Assembly: GCF_000016645.1 (NCBI RefSeq)
Contig: NC_009441.1
Span: 2,728,001 to 2,792,000, forward strand
Direction of reading: 5' to 3'
DNA length: 64,000 nt
Source: Flavobacterium johnsoniae UW101
GTDB lineage: Bacteria > Bacteroidota > Bacteroidia > Flavobacteriales > Flavobacteriaceae
The notes beneath the pieces were generated by a model that had not been told where the DNA came from, made no database searches, and saw nothing but the letters and a program-made list of their open reading frames with translations. Positions 18,260 through 28,173 of this stretch are shown here, piece by piece; positions within the stretch are counted from its first letter, which is position 1; every line of letters starts with the position of its first letter. The translations under genes were made by a program, and so were the position numbers.

Positions 18260-20893
18260 ATGACAATTCCAGCACAATTTGACGCTAAGACGATTGAGAG
18301 TAAATGGTATGATTACTGGATGAAAAACAACTATTTTCATTCAGAACCAGATCATAGAACACCGTACACCATTGTAATCCCGCCGCCAAACGTCACTGGA
18401 GTCCTTCACATGGGACATATGTTGAATAATACGATTCAGGATGTTTTAATTCGTAGAGCGCGTCTAAAAGGATTCAACGCTTGCTGGGTTCCGGGAACAG
18501 ATCACGCATCGATTGCTACAGAAGCAAAAGTAGTAGCAAAATTAAAAGCAGAAGGAATCAATAAAAACGATTTAACCCGTGAAGAATTCCTAAAACATGC
18601 TTGGGAATGGACCGATAAATACGGTGGAACAATCTTAGAACAGCTTAAGAAATTAGGAGCTTCCTGCGATTGGGAACGCACCAAATTTACTATGGATCCA
18701 GATATGTCTGCATCTGTAATTAAATCGTTTGTAGATTTATACAACAAAGGATTAATCTACAGAGGATACCGTATGGTAAACTGGGATCCGGAAGCAAAAA
18801 CTACGCTTTCAGACGAAGAGGTAATTTATGAAGAACAACAAGGAAAATTATTTTTCTTAAAATATAAAATCGAAGGTTCAGAAGATTTCTTGACCATTGC
18901 AACAACACGTCCAGAAACTATTTTTGGAGATACGGCAATCTGTATCAATCCAAACGACGAGCGTTTTACACATTTAAAAGGTAAAAAAGCAATCGTTCCA
19001 ATTTGCGGAAGAGTAATTCCGATTATTGAAGATGAATATGTAGATGTTGAATTTGGAACGGGATGTTTAAAAGTAACGCCTGCTCACGATATGAACGATA
19101 AAACTTTGGGTGAAAAACACAATCTTGAAATCGTTGATATTTTTAATGAAGACGCAACTTTAAATAGTTTCGGATTACATTATCAAGGAAAAGACCGTTT
19201 TGTAGTTCGTACAGAAATTGCAAAAGAACTAGAAGAAATTGGCGCTTTAGCAAAAACAGAAACACACTTAAATAAAGTAGGAACTTCTGAAAGAACAAAA
19301 GCGGTAATCGAACCAAGATTATCAGACCAATGGTTCTTGAAAATGGAAGAATTAGTAAAACCAGCAATTAAGTCGGTTTTAGAAACAGGAGAAATTAAAT
19401 TGCATCCAAAACGTTTCGAAAATACGTATGCGCATTGGTTAAACAACATTCGTGACTGGAATATTTCTCGTCAGTTATGGTGGGGACAACAAATTCCGGC
19501 ATACTATTACGGAGACGGAAAGGAAGATTTCGTAGTTGCTGAAAATATCGAAGACGCATTAAAATTAGCACAAGCTAAAACCAACAACAAACAACTAACA
19601 ACCGACAACTTAAAACAAGATGTTGATGCATTAGATACTTGGTTTTCATCTTGGTTATGGCCAATGTCAGTTTTTGGTGGAATTATGGATCCAGAAAGTC
19701 CAGATTTTAAATATTACTATCCAACAAATGACTTGGTAACAGGTCCGGATATTTTATTTTTCTGGGTTGCAAGAATGATTATTGCAGGTTACGAATATGC
19801 AGGCGAAAAACCATTTACAAATGTATATTTGACTGGTTTGGTTCGTGATAAAAAACGTCGTAAAATGTCTAAATCATTAGGAAACTCTCCTGATCCTTTA
19901 GACTTGATCGATAAATTTAGTGCAGACGGTGTTCGTGTAGGATTGCTTTTAAGTGCTTCTGCAGGAAACGATATTATGTTTGATGAGGAATTGTGCAGTC
20001 AGGGAAAAGCGTTTTCAAACAAAATCTGGAATGCTTTCAAATTGATTAAAGGATGGGAAGTTTCAGAAACTATCGCACAGCCAGAATCATCAAAAGTGGC
20101 AATCGAATGGTATGAAGCTAAATTGCAGCAGACTTTAGTTGATATTGAAGATAATTTCGAGAAATACAGAATTTCAGATTCATTGATGGCGATCTATAAA
20201 TTGGTTTGGGATGATTTCTGTTCTTGGTTCTTAGAAATGATTAAACCTGCATACCAACAGCCAATTGACAGCGTAACTTTTGCGAAAGCGATCGAAATGT
20301 TAGAAAACAACTTGAAGTTATTGCACCCATTTATGCCATTCTTGACAGAGGAAATCTGGCAGTTAATTGCTGAAAGAACTCCGGAAGAAGCTTTAATTGT
20401 TTCGACTTGGCCAGAAGTAAAACCATTTGATGCTAAATTAATTGCTGATTTTGAAAATTCAATTGAAGTAATTTCTGGAATTAGAACAATCAGAAAAGAC
20501 AAAAATATTCCGTTTAAAGATGCGATCGAATTAAAAGGAATCAACAGCGAAAATGTTTCTACTTATTTTGATTCAATTATAACAAAATTAGGAAACGTTT
20601 CTGCTTTCGAATATGTTTCAGAAAAAGTAGACGGGGCATTGTCTTTCCGTGTAAAATCGAATGAATATTTCATTCCGATTACAGGAAACATCGACGTTGA
20701 GGCTGAAATTGCAAAACTGACAGAAGAACTAAATTACACAAAAGGATTCTTGAAATCTGTAGAAGCGAAACTTTCAAATGAGAAATTCGTAAACGGAGCT
20801 CCAGAGAAAGTCCTTAACTTAGAAAAACAAAAACAAGCAGATGCTTTAGCAAAAATTGCTACAATTGAGCAGAGTTTAGCTGGTTTGAAATAA
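18260..20893 (+). CDS. valS: Valyl-tRNA synthetase
   Basis: A class Ia aminoacyl-tRNA synthetase that charges tRNA-Val. The 877-residue length is typical. The HIGH motif is HMGH at residues 50-53 after PPPNVTGVL, and the KMSKS loop (RRKMSKSLGNSPDPL) is near residue 535. The CP1 editing domain includes the TTRPETIFGDTAI segment. The C-terminus has the ValRS coiled-coil arm (EAEIAKLTEELNY ... LAKIATIEQS) that contacts tRNA. Codon usage looks like a highly expressed gene. Confidence 0.98.
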   Translation: MTIPAQFDAKTIESKWYDYWMKNNYFHSEPDHRTPYTIVIPPPNVTGVLHMGHMLNNTIQDVLIRRARLKGFNACWVPGTDHASIATEAKVVAKLKAEGINKNDLTREEFLKHAWEWTDKYGGTILEQLKKLGASCDWERTKFTMDPDMSASVIKSFVDLYNKGLIYRGYRMVNWDPEAKTTLSDEEVIYEEQQGKLFFLKYKIEGSEDFLTIATTRPETIFGDTAICINPNDERFTHLKGKKAIVPICGRVIPIIEDEYVDVEFGTGCLKVTPAHDMNDKTLGEKHNLEIVDIFNEDATLNSFGLHYQGKDRFVVRTEIAKELEEIGALAKTETHLNKVGTSERTKAVIEPRLSDQWFLKMEELVKPAIKSVLETGEIKLHPKRFENTYAHWLNNIRDWNISRQLWWGQQIPAYYYGDGKEDFVVAENIEDALKLAQAKTNNKQLTTDNLKQDVDALDTWFSSWLWPMSVFGGIMDPESPDFKYYYPTNDLVTGPDILFFWVARMIIAGYEYAGEKPFTNVYLTGLVRDKKRRKMSKSLGNSPDPLDLIDKFSADGVRVGLLLSASAGNDIMFDEELCSQGKAFSNKIWNAFKLIKGWEVSETIAQPESSKVAIEWYEAKLQQTLVDIEDNFEKYRISDSLMAIYKLVWDDFCSWFLEMIKPAYQQPIDSVTFAKAIEMLENNLKLLHPFMPFLTEEIWQLIAERTPEEALIVSTWPEVKPFDAKLIADFENSIEVISGIRTIRKDKNIPFKDAIELKGINSENVSTYFDSIITKLGNVSAFEYVSEKVDGALSFRVKSNEYFIPITGNIDVEAEIAKLTEELNYTKGFLKSVEAKLSNEKFVNGAPEKVLNLEKQKQADALAKIATIEQSLAGLK

Positions 20894-20917
20894 GAATCAG
20901 ATTGATTTAAAATAGAA

Positions 20918-20941
20918 AAGCTGTCCACGTTGGACAGCTTT
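20918..20941 (+). terminator. valS terminator
   Basis: AAAGCTGTCC/GGACAGCTTT hairpin followed by a T run, about 25 bases after the valS stop. Confidence 0.8.
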
Positions 20942-20947
20942 TTTTGT

Positions 20948-21053
20948 TTTTGTCATTCCGAGGAACGAGGAATCACACTCGGAAATCGACAAAGATTGGA
21001 GAATCACTGTACAGAGTTTTATGTGTGATTCCTCGTTCCTCGGAATGACAAAA
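20948..21053. repeat. 31-bp perfect inverted repeat (GTCATTCCGAGGAACGAGG family)
   Basis: The arm at 20948-20978 (containing TGTCATTCCGAGGAACGAGG) is repeated exactly inverted at 21023-21053, with a 44-base spacer. From general knowledge, arms of this wording recur between genes in many Bacteroidota genomes, like REP/BIME palindromes of other phyla. It lies between the convergent valS and permease genes. Confidence 0.8.
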
Positions 21054-21058
21054 TTATG

Positions 21059-22207
21059 TTATTTTTGTTTCTTCAAAACCAAAAACAAAGGATAAGAAAC
21101 AATTGCAATTCCAACAATAATAATAAAGCTTTTAGGGTCGCTGTAAATGAATCCAGCAAGTAATGCGATAGAAAATATAATCGCTATTATAGTTGTCCAC
21201 GGATACCAAAAAGAACGATAGGGTCTTGGTAGATCCGGTTCTGTAGTTCTTAGTTTTAAAAGTGAATAATAGGCCAGTCCCCAAACGATTATCGAGATAA
21301 AAGCTGCAAAAGAAAATAAGACTTCAAAAGAACCAATGCAGATTAAAAACAAACTGAAAAATGATGAAACCAAAAGCGCAACAATTGGTGTTCCGCCTTT
21401 ATTGACTTGAGTTCCTTTTTCGATAAAAAATCCGTCACGACTTAATCCGTACAAAATTCTTGGCGGAATCATCATAAACGCATTCAAAATACTAATTAAG
21501 GAGAAAATAGAAATTATGGTAACGATTTTAGCTCCGCTGTCACCGAAAAGAATTTTTGCAACATCGGCAGCAGCCAGATTCGATTTTGCTATAGTTTCGA
21601 TTGGGAGAACGTGAAAAAAAGCTGCATTTACCAAAATATAAATGGCTACAACAAGCAGAACGCCGCTGTACAAAGATTTCGGAATATTTTTGCTTGGATT
21701 TTCATTTTCTTCAGCAAAAAAACAAACACCGTTCCAGCCGTTGTAAGTCCCAATAATAAGCTGTAAAGATTTGAAGAATCCGAAAATAAGTCCGATTTGA
21801 AAAATTGAATTATCTGTTTTGATTGGCGGAACTTCAACTCCAGAATACATAAAACAAGCCGTAACCAAAGCTACAAAGCAAATTACTTTTAAGAAACTGG
21901 TAATCTGCTGAATGACGCTTCCGTTTTTTACGCCGCTTAAATGCAATAATACAAATGCAACCAATAAAGAAATAGATAATACGGTAGAATAATGTGCTAA
22001 TTGCGGAAATAAAATAATGGTGTATTCGCTGATTACAATACAGTAAAAAGCAGGAGGGATGGCATTTACAATATAATCGTACCATCCTGAAAGAAATCCG
22101 GCATAATCACCCAAAGCTCTTTTAATATAATTATAAGATCCGCCATTGATTTTTTGGAGAATCTGACATTTCTTGAATTTGTTTTTTAGGATGATATTTT
22201 CAGGCAA
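21059..22207 (-). CDS. APC-family amino acid permease, N-terminally truncated
   Basis: The 382-residue product is an amino acid/polyamine/organocation transporter, but it starts at the segment that normally precedes TM3 (NGGSYNYIKRALGDYAGFLSGWYDY). The usual TM1-TM2 part, with its GxGIF-type substrate-binding helix, is missing. About ten hydrophobic helices remain, where family members normally have twelve in ~430-480 residues. The first ~20 residues (MPENIILKNKFKKCQ...) look like out-of-frame leader sequence. Another ATG at 22169-22167 in a different frame reads MSDSPK and could be the original start before an internal deletion. It is probably a non-functional gene. Confidence 0.75.
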   Translation of the reverse strand: MPENIILKNKFKKCQILQKINGGSYNYIKRALGDYAGFLSGWYDYIVNAIPPAFYCIVISEYTIILFPQLAHYSTVLSISLLVAFVLLHLSGVKNGSVIQQITSFLKVICFVALVTACFMYSGVEVPPIKTDNSIFQIGLIFGFFKSLQLIIGTYNGWNGVCFFAEENENPSKNIPKSLYSGVLLVVAIYILVNAAFFHVLPIETIAKSNLAAADVAKILFGDSGAKIVTIISIFSLISILNAFMMIPPRILYGLSRDGFFIEKGTQVNKGGTPIVALLVSSFFSLFLICIGSFEVLFSFAAFISIIVWGLAYYSLLKLRTTEPDLPRPYRSFWYPWTTIIAIIFSIALLAGFIYSDPKSFIIIVGIAIVSYPLFLVLKKQK

Positions 22208-22247
22208 AAATAGTGTTAATTGAATTATAATTGAGCTTAAAATAAAA

Positions 22248-22285
22248 ATCCCAAGATTTTCTAGTGAAACTGAAAATCTTGGGAT
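22248..22285 (-). terminator. Terminator after first TonB receptor gene
   Basis: A perfect 14-bp stem ATCCCAAGATTTTC/GAAAATCTTGGGAT with T-rich flank on the minus strand, 25 bases past the receptor stop. Confidence 0.8.
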
Positions 22286-22310
22286 AAAATCAAAACTCTA
22301 ATTCAATATT

Positions 22311-24539
22311 TTAGAACTTGTATCGCAGGCTTGTCATAACTTGGCGAGGAGCAATTGGGTTTACACTGTAGTTTTCGTGAACAGTATAATTTAACTCGTT
22401 TGTAATGTTTGATAGTTTGCAAAGAATAGAGAATTTTCTCCATGTATATCCAGCTGAAACATCAATAGTTGTGTAACCATCAATAGGTATTTCTCTGTGG
22501 TAGATACCATCAGGATATTTGACAAGATCTGTGCTGTATTGATCATTCCAGCCTCCAAAACGGTCACCAATATAGTTTCCAATCGCTCCTATAGAAACTC
22601 CTTTAAAGAAACCTTCAGGAACTAGGTAATAGAAACTTAAATTTGCAGTATTGGCAGGAGTTCTAACAAGACGGTCACCTTCTATAAAACTTCCGTTTAA
22701 ACCAGATGTTTTAGTATAACGCATATCATTGTAACTGTAACCAGCAATAATGCTAAGTCCTTCAATTGGTCTTGCAGTAACGTCTACTTCAATACCTTTA
22801 CTTTTAGTTTCTCCGCTTAATACTTTTACGTTAGTATCTGAGTTTAAACTTCCGTCAGCTTTAAATTCAGCTGTTTGCGCCAGATTGCTGTTTACGATTT
22901 GATAAACTGTAACATTGGTGCTTAGCATTCCTTCTAAGAAATCAGTTTTAATACCAGCTTCATACTGATCAATAATAGATGGCTCAATTGGTTTTAAATC
23001 AGCTGTAGTTCCCGTGTTTGGAGTAAATGAAGTAGAATAACTTCCAAAGATAGAAATATCTTTTCTTGGCTGATAAATTAATCCAAATTTTGGAGAAAAT
23101 GCGTTGTCTAATTTTTTAGCACCAACTGTTTGAACTGCATTTTCAGGTTTAACGTTTTGCACTTTATTGGCATAAACTTCTTTGTAAGTCGTAACTTCAG
23201 CTTCCTGCCATGACCATCTTACACCTGCCAATACTTTGAATTTGTCTGTAATAGAAATCAAATCCTGAAAATAAACCCCAAAACGATTTGTTTCTGTTTT
23301 TGCAATTTGAGTTGTTCTGGCATCCGGAATAGTATTTTTTTGCGTTGACGGATCAAAATTGAAAAGATTAATAGTGTCATAATTTGCAGGGTCAAATGCA
23401 AAAGTATAAGCTGTTGCAAATGAGTTTTCCCAGTCAGCACCTGTAAATATCTGATGCTTTACAGATCCAGTGTTAAAGTTCCCCTGAAGACTTATCTGAT
23501 CTCCTAATATTTGTTCCAGGTTTTCGTTTTGAACCAATGGTCTAGTCCATTCTCCATTATCTTTAACAGATGATAATTGTGCTGTAGATTTTGAAGCTCT
23601 ATCGTAATTTTGGAAAGAACTATTGAAATTAAGTTTCCAGTTTTTATTAAAATCATGATTTAATAATACAGAAGCGCTGGAAGATTTAGTAGTACCATTT
23701 GACCAAAGTGATCCGTAAAAAGTATTACGAGGTAAATCTAGAATTTTTGTTCCAATAATTCCTGTTCCGAAATCAGGAGTCCAGTCTGCTGATAAATAAT
23801 CTCCCTGAAGCGTAATTTGTGTTTTAGGATTAATTACAAAAAGCAGCGATGGGTTAATGTATAAACGTTCGTTTTTTACTACATCTCTAAAGCTTTCTGA
23901 ATTTTCGTAAGAACCATTAATTCTAAAAGCGACTGATTTACTTAAACCACCGTAAAAATCAAAAGCAGGTTTGTAATACGCAAAACTTCCTATCTGCATC
24001 GATACTTCGCCGCCACTTTTAAATTGAGGAGTTTTGGTTACCAGGTTAACGATTCCTCCCGGAGCAACATTTCCAAATAATAGGGCAGAACCTCCTTTTA
24101 GAAATTCTACTTTGTCTAAACCAGAAACATCAGGAATTGATCCAGAATTGTAACGGAATCCGTTTTTAAACATATTATTGGCAGATAAATCATAACCTCT
24201 AGAAAAGAAAGATTCCTGAGCACCGCCTCGCGCAGAACCAACATAAACACCGTTGGCATTTTTAAGAACTTCACTTAATCTGATAGCCTGCTGTTGTTCG
24301 ATAACTTCAGAACCAATAACTTGTATGGTTTGCGGATTATCCATTGGTTTTAATCCAGAGCGAACTGCTGTTACCGGTTTTGGCTCTTTGTTTTTAGTAA
24401 CAATTACTTCGTTTAATATTTCTCCTTTTTTGCCCTTTACAGTATCTGTAACAGAAGCTCCAGATTCATTATTTGAATAACTCTGGCCGTAAGAGACGAA
24501 ACTTAATAATCCTAAGACAAATAGTAAATTATATTTCAT
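22311..24539 (-). CDS. TonB-dependent siderophore-type receptor
   Basis: A 742-residue outer-membrane receptor for TonB-driven uptake, probably of an iron chelate. A signal peptide (~1-18, ending VSYGQ) is followed by a plug domain beginning near residue 65 (PMDNPQTIQVIGSEVIEQQQ, then RGYDLSANNM and FGNVAPGGIVNLVTKTP). A 22-strand-type barrel ends in the aromatic terminal strand RQVMTSLRYKF. The plug closely follows the FhuE/FoxA-type siderophore receptor layout. Unlike the other two receptors in this cluster it lacks an N-terminal CarboxypepD domain. The ligand cannot be named from sequence. A TATATTTG -7 element lies upstream at 24582-24575. Confidence 0.93.
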   Translation of the reverse strand: MKYNLLFVLGLLSFVSYGQSYSNNESGASVTDTVKGKKGEILNEVIVTKNKEPKPVTAVRSGLKPMDNPQTIQVIGSEVIEQQQAIRLSEVLKNANGVYVGSARGGAQESFFSRGYDLSANNMFKNGFRYNSGSIPDVSGLDKVEFLKGGSALLFGNVAPGGIVNLVTKTPQFKSGGEVSMQIGSFAYYKPAFDFYGGLSKSVAFRINGSYENSESFRDVVKNERLYINPSLLFVINPKTQITLQGDYLSADWTPDFGTGIIGTKILDLPRNTFYGSLWSNGTTKSSSASVLLNHDFNKNWKLNFNSSFQNYDRASKSTAQLSSVKDNGEWTRPLVQNENLEQILGDQISLQGNFNTGSVKHQIFTGADWENSFATAYTFAFDPANYDTINLFNFDPSTQKNTIPDARTTQIAKTETNRFGVYFQDLISITDKFKVLAGVRWSWQEAEVTTYKEVYANKVQNVKPENAVQTVGAKKLDNAFSPKFGLIYQPRKDISIFGSYSTSFTPNTGTTADLKPIEPSIIDQYEAGIKTDFLEGMLSTNVTVYQIVNSNLAQTAEFKADGSLNSDTNVKVLSGETKSKGIEVDVTARPIEGLSIIAGYSYNDMRYTKTSGLNGSFIEGDRLVRTPANTANLSFYYLVPEGFFKGVSIGAIGNYIGDRFGGWNDQYSTDLVKYPDGIYHREIPIDGYTTIDVSAGYTWRKFSILCKLSNITNELNYTVHENYSVNPIAPRQVMTSLRYKF

Positions 24540-24716
24540 GGTATTTATTTAGATTCAATAAAAATTATCGAATGCAAATATAAATACACATCTTCTTTAA
24601 CAGGAAATTAAGAAGTGCTTTTCTTCCTTAAACCTTACTTAGTCTTTTCTTAAGATTCACTTAAGAATTTTCTAATTCTATTTTAATTTTGTATTAATGT
24701 TGGATTTCAAGCAAAA

Positions 24717-24744
24717 AAAACCTTGCCGGAAAGCAAGGTTTTTT
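24717..24744 (-). terminator. Terminator after DUF4198 gene
   Basis: AAAACCTTGC/GCAAGGTTTT hairpin, about 30 bases past the stop of the DUF4198 gene on the minus strand. Confidence 0.75.
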
Positions 24745-24775
24745 AATTGAAAATCTAATTATATGTTTTAAAAGA

Positions 24776-25501
24776 TTACTTTACCACAATTTGGTAAGTA
24801 GCCATTTTCCAGATTTCATCATATTTTTTTCCGTTATGTTCACCAGCTGATTTATCAGTGTGAGCATATTCTACCATGTAGTTTCCAGACCAGATTGGAG
24901 TAAAAGAAAATTCTCCTTTATCGTTTGTCCATAATTCTTTTTCCCATCCATTTGGAGCGATAACTTTGATTTTTGCCTCTTTAGCAATAGCTCCGTCATA
25001 AGAAGCAACTCCAGTTACTTTAGCATCTTTTTTTGCTGTATCTGCATTTTCTGAGAAAACAGCAATTTTATTAGTGTTTGCTGTAATATTATTTCCAGAT
25101 GCTTTGTTTCCAACAACAACCGTTGCACTTGAGTTGTAATCTAATTTCATTGTACCGTAAACATCTTTAACTGTGTGCTGCATTACAATTGTGTAAACAC
25201 CGTCTTCAGTTGGTGTAAAGAAAGCCTGGTATTTATTATCTAAAGCTTTAGAAGTAAGTTTTGTTTCTTTTTTTGAAGGAGAAATTACTACCAAAGAGAA
25301 ATCTTTTAAATCAGAGAACCATTTATCTGCTTTTGTAATATCATTATCTGAGAATTCGCCAAAGTAAATAGAAATTTCCTGAGCTTTTCCTTTTGTTCCT
25401 GTTGCTTTAGTTTCGATCCAAAGTGCGTGTGCAAAAAGCTGAGGTGCAGTAAAAAACATTAAAAAAGCAAATGTTATTAATTTAAAAGTTTTTGATTTCA
25501 T
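24776..25501 (-). CDS. Exported DUF4198 domain protein
   Basis: A 241-residue periplasmic protein with a signal peptide ending LFAHA. The mature N-terminus HALWIETKATG, with its His just after the cleavage site, and the following strand pattern (ISIYFGEFSDNDITKADKW) match DUF4198. That family is often found near TonB receptors and metal uptake genes. The C-terminal half is a second Ig-like domain (GVASYDGAIAKEAKIKVIAPNG ... GEFSFTPIWSGNYMVEYAH). The His-rich end (HTDKSAGEHNGKKYDEIWK) could bind metal. It sits between two TonB receptor genes and likely works with them as a periplasmic partner; that is inference. Confidence 0.88.
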   Translation of the reverse strand: MKSKTFKLITFAFLMFFTAPQLFAHALWIETKATGTKGKAQEISIYFGEFSDNDITKADKWFSDLKDFSLVVISPSKKETKLTSKALDNKYQAFFTPTEDGVYTIVMQHTVKDVYGTMKLDYNSSATVVVGNKASGNNITANTNKIAVFSENADTAKKDAKVTGVASYDGAIAKEAKIKVIAPNGWEKELWTNDKGEFSFTPIWSGNYMVEYAHTDKSAGEHNGKKYDEIWKMATYQIVVK

Positions 25502-25583
25502 AAGATCAGGTTTAAAATTATTAAAATGATATTTTTCACAAACATACGTCTTATTTAGAATAATTAAAAATAAAACAATAAAA

Positions 25584-25623
25584 AAAGCCCCAAACCATAT
25601 AATTATATGGTTTGGGGCTTTTA
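25584..25623 (-). terminator. Terminator after second TonB receptor gene
   Basis: A very strong near-perfect palindrome: AAAAGCCCCAAACCATATAA pairs with its own complement and runs into T/A tracts on both sides. It lies 17 bases past the receptor stop. Confidence 0.85.
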
Positions 25624-25639
25624 AAATTTTTAAGCTTAT

Positions 25640-28069
25640 TTAGAATTTATAAGTAAAACTAGCAGCAACGTTTCTTGGTTTCTGCGGATTTACTGTAGAC
25701 CATCCTCCGTTAAAGTAATCTTTATTGGTAATATTATTTACATTTAAGCTTACGCGGAATTTATTTGAGTTATAGAAAACAGATCCGTTGATAACAGTGT
25801 AAGCAGGAAGAACAAATTTTCCTGTAACATCACTGTCTAAAACAGCATTATCACTGGCATAATTTCCACCAAATCCAAGTCCGAAGTTTTCTAATGCACC
25901 TTCATCAAATTTATAAGTAGCCCAAAGATTTACCAGGTTTTTTGGCCCTGCCCAGAAAGGTCTTTTTCCTTCATCTAACCAAACGTTGTTTATGTCTCCT
26001 TTGGTAATTTTACTTTGATTGTAGCTGTATCCGGCAATAATGCTGAAATTTTTTGATACTGCAGCATTCAAATCAAATTCAAATCCCTGACTTCTTGCTT
26101 CACCGCCTTGTGAACTATACATTGGATTGCTGGTAACTAAATTAGCAACATTAATATCATAATAACTAGCGGCAGCAGTTACTTTATCTGAAAATAAATC
26201 AGCTTTAATACCAGCTTCTAATTGATCAGCATGTTCTGGTTCAAAAGTTTTTGTTCCAATTACATTTCCGCTTCCGTCATAAACCAATCCTGGTGCAATA
26301 TTTCTAAAACCATTCATGTAATTTGCAAAAACAGATAATTGATCCTGAATTGGCTGATAAACTACTCCAAATTTTGGAGAAAGTGCTGTTTGATTATAAT
26401 TATCTGTATCTTTTTTGATATTTCCTTCATTATCAAAATAATCTACTCTTAAACTCGCCATTACTAACAAAGCAGGCGTAATGTTTAAAACATCTGAAAC
26501 ATAAGCGCTGTAAGCTGCATCTTTGGAATTATAATCCGGTCCCGGTGCAGAAGCTAATAATTTATCTACTGATGTCTGGCTTAAATTGTAAGAATTTGCT
26601 GGATCCAGCTGTCTTACTTCACCCTGAGGTGTAACGTTATAAAGGTGTGCATAACCTGAACCTCCAAACATTAAATTTCTTTCAAAATAATCTAAACCGG
26701 CCACAAGACGATTTCTCATTTTTCCAATTTTGAAATCTCCAATAAAATTCTGCTGGATATCAGTTGTTGCAGTTTGAGAATTTTCTTTTGTGATCCAGAA
26801 AGCAAAATCTCTATTCCCGTCTTCATTGTCAGACATGTAAGAGTAATATCCTTTTGATTTAGTTGAAGTTCTTGAAAGAATAGTCTGCGAAGTCCATTGG
26901 TCAGAAATCTTGTAATTCATCTGAGCCTGCAGATTAAATCTCGGATTTTTCATTGGTAAATCGTTGCTGTAAAAAGATAATTTTGTATTGTAATTTAAAT
27001 CATTTAAATCAGCATACTGAAGTTTTGAGTACTGGCCTAAAAACAATATAGGTGATGCTGCTTTTTCTTCAGCCATAAATTCAGTATTAATCAAGAAAGA
27101 CAATTTCTCATTTACTTTATAAGAAAGGGAAGGAGCAACAAAAATTGAAGTTCTATACCCAGCGTCCTGAAAACTGTTTTCTGTCTGGTAAGCCGCATTA
27201 ATTCTAAAAGCTGCATTATCATTATCGTCAAGCGGTGTATTAACATCTGCAGTAACTCTGTTTAAGCCAAAGCTTCCTGCTATATATGAAACTTCACCGC
27301 CAAAACCGCTGTATGGTTTTTTAGTAACAGTATTAATAAGACCGCCGTAGCTTACTAAACTGCTTCCAAATAAAGTTCCAGATGGTCCTTTGATGACTTC
27401 GATACGTTCAATATTTGCCGGATCTAAACTTCCTCTTGTTAATCCAGGCAGTCCGTTTACAACATTGGCCTGAACTTCAAAACCACGTAATGAATAAAAT
27501 GAACCTCCATCACCGCCACGTCCTGTAGACTGCCATAATTTTTGAATTCCCGGAACATTTTTTAAAGCATCATCATAATTTGTAATTACCTGTTCTTTCA
27601 TTAATTCAGATGAAACAATATTGTAAACCTGAGGATTTTCAACGTTTTTTAGAGGCATTTTTGATACAAAGCTGCTTTGTTTTGGAAATGCTTTGCCTCT
27701 GGAATTGGTAACAATAATTTCTTTTAACTGTTTATTTGAAACTTTCAGCTGTAAGTTTAATGACGATGTTTCGCTTGCAGAAACAGTAACATCTTGTTCC
27801 AGAGTTTCGTAACCTGATAATGAAACCTGAACAGTATAAGTATTTGGTTTTACTCGGTTGAATTCAAAAGAACCATCTTCTTCAGAAACAGTTCCGTATT
27901 TTGAGTTTTTTAGAATGATATTTACGCCAATTGCAGGTTCGCCATCAGAGGTTGTAATGTTTCCTTTAATTTTTCCGTCAGTCTGTTGAGCGTTTACAGT
28001 GCTTGTAAAAATAAAAAGCAGTGCTGTTAAGTACATAAAACGCTTCATGCTGCGGTTAAAATAATTCAT
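25640..28069 (-). CDS. CarboxypepD-TonB-dependent receptor
   Basis: An 809-residue outer-membrane receptor. I start it at the ATG at 28069 (MNYFNRSMKRFMYLTALLF), because the frame above it lacks signal features and the -7 element at 28126-28133 lies just upstream. Order of domains: signal peptide ending VNAQ, carboxypeptidase-regulatory-like beta-sandwich (~22-110, GKIKGNITTSDGEPAIGVNI), plug (~125-240, with YSLRGFEVQANVVNGLPG and GPSGTLFGSSLVSYGG), and barrel ending NVAASFTYKF. The CarboxypepD domain is nearly word-for-word that of the third receptor, showing they are paralogues. Located between a PepSY protein and DUF4198, it probably imports an iron chelate. Confidence 0.92.
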   Translation of the reverse strand: MNYFNRSMKRFMYLTALLFIFTSTVNAQQTDGKIKGNITTSDGEPAIGVNIILKNSKYGTVSEEDGSFEFNRVKPNTYTVQVSLSGYETLEQDVTVSASETSSLNLQLKVSNKQLKEIIVTNSRGKAFPKQSSFVSKMPLKNVENPQVYNIVSSELMKEQVITNYDDALKNVPGIQKLWQSTGRGGDGGSFYSLRGFEVQANVVNGLPGLTRGSLDPANIERIEVIKGPSGTLFGSSLVSYGGLINTVTKKPYSGFGGEVSYIAGSFGLNRVTADVNTPLDDNDNAAFRINAAYQTENSFQDAGYRTSIFVAPSLSYKVNEKLSFLINTEFMAEEKAASPILFLGQYSKLQYADLNDLNYNTKLSFYSNDLPMKNPRFNLQAQMNYKISDQWTSQTILSRTSTKSKGYYSYMSDNEDGNRDFAFWITKENSQTATTDIQQNFIGDFKIGKMRNRLVAGLDYFERNLMFGGSGYAHLYNVTPQGEVRQLDPANSYNLSQTSVDKLLASAPGPDYNSKDAAYSAYVSDVLNITPALLVMASLRVDYFDNEGNIKKDTDNYNQTALSPKFGVVYQPIQDQLSVFANYMNGFRNIAPGLVYDGSGNVIGTKTFEPEHADQLEAGIKADLFSDKVTAAASYYDINVANLVTSNPMYSSQGGEARSQGFEFDLNAAVSKNFSIIAGYSYNQSKITKGDINNVWLDEGKRPFWAGPKNLVNLWATYKFDEGALENFGLGFGGNYASDNAVLDSDVTGKFVLPAYTVINGSVFYNSNKFRVSLNVNNITNKDYFNGGWSTVNPQKPRNVAASFTYKF

Positions 28070-28125
28070 GATTTTTTTCTTTTTAAGTGGATTACGGGGG
28101 ATGTGTAAGATTGGTAAAAACACCG

Positions 28126-28155
28126 CAAATGTAGAAATTATAATTTTTTTAACAA
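28126..28155 (-). promoter_or_regulatory. Promoter of second TonB receptor (TTG-N19-TACATTTG)
   Basis: On the minus strand TTG (28155-28153) and TACATTTG (28133-28126) are 19 bases apart. The third receptor gene has the same two elements with the same spacing. No Fur-box palindrome is evident. Confidence 0.6.
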
Positions 28156-28173
28156 TACTGTGAACCCTTATAA

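Noticed and set aside
25640..28123. Upstream extension of the second TonB receptor to 28123
   Set aside because: The extra 18 residues lack signal-peptide features; the ATG at 28069 gives a proper signal.
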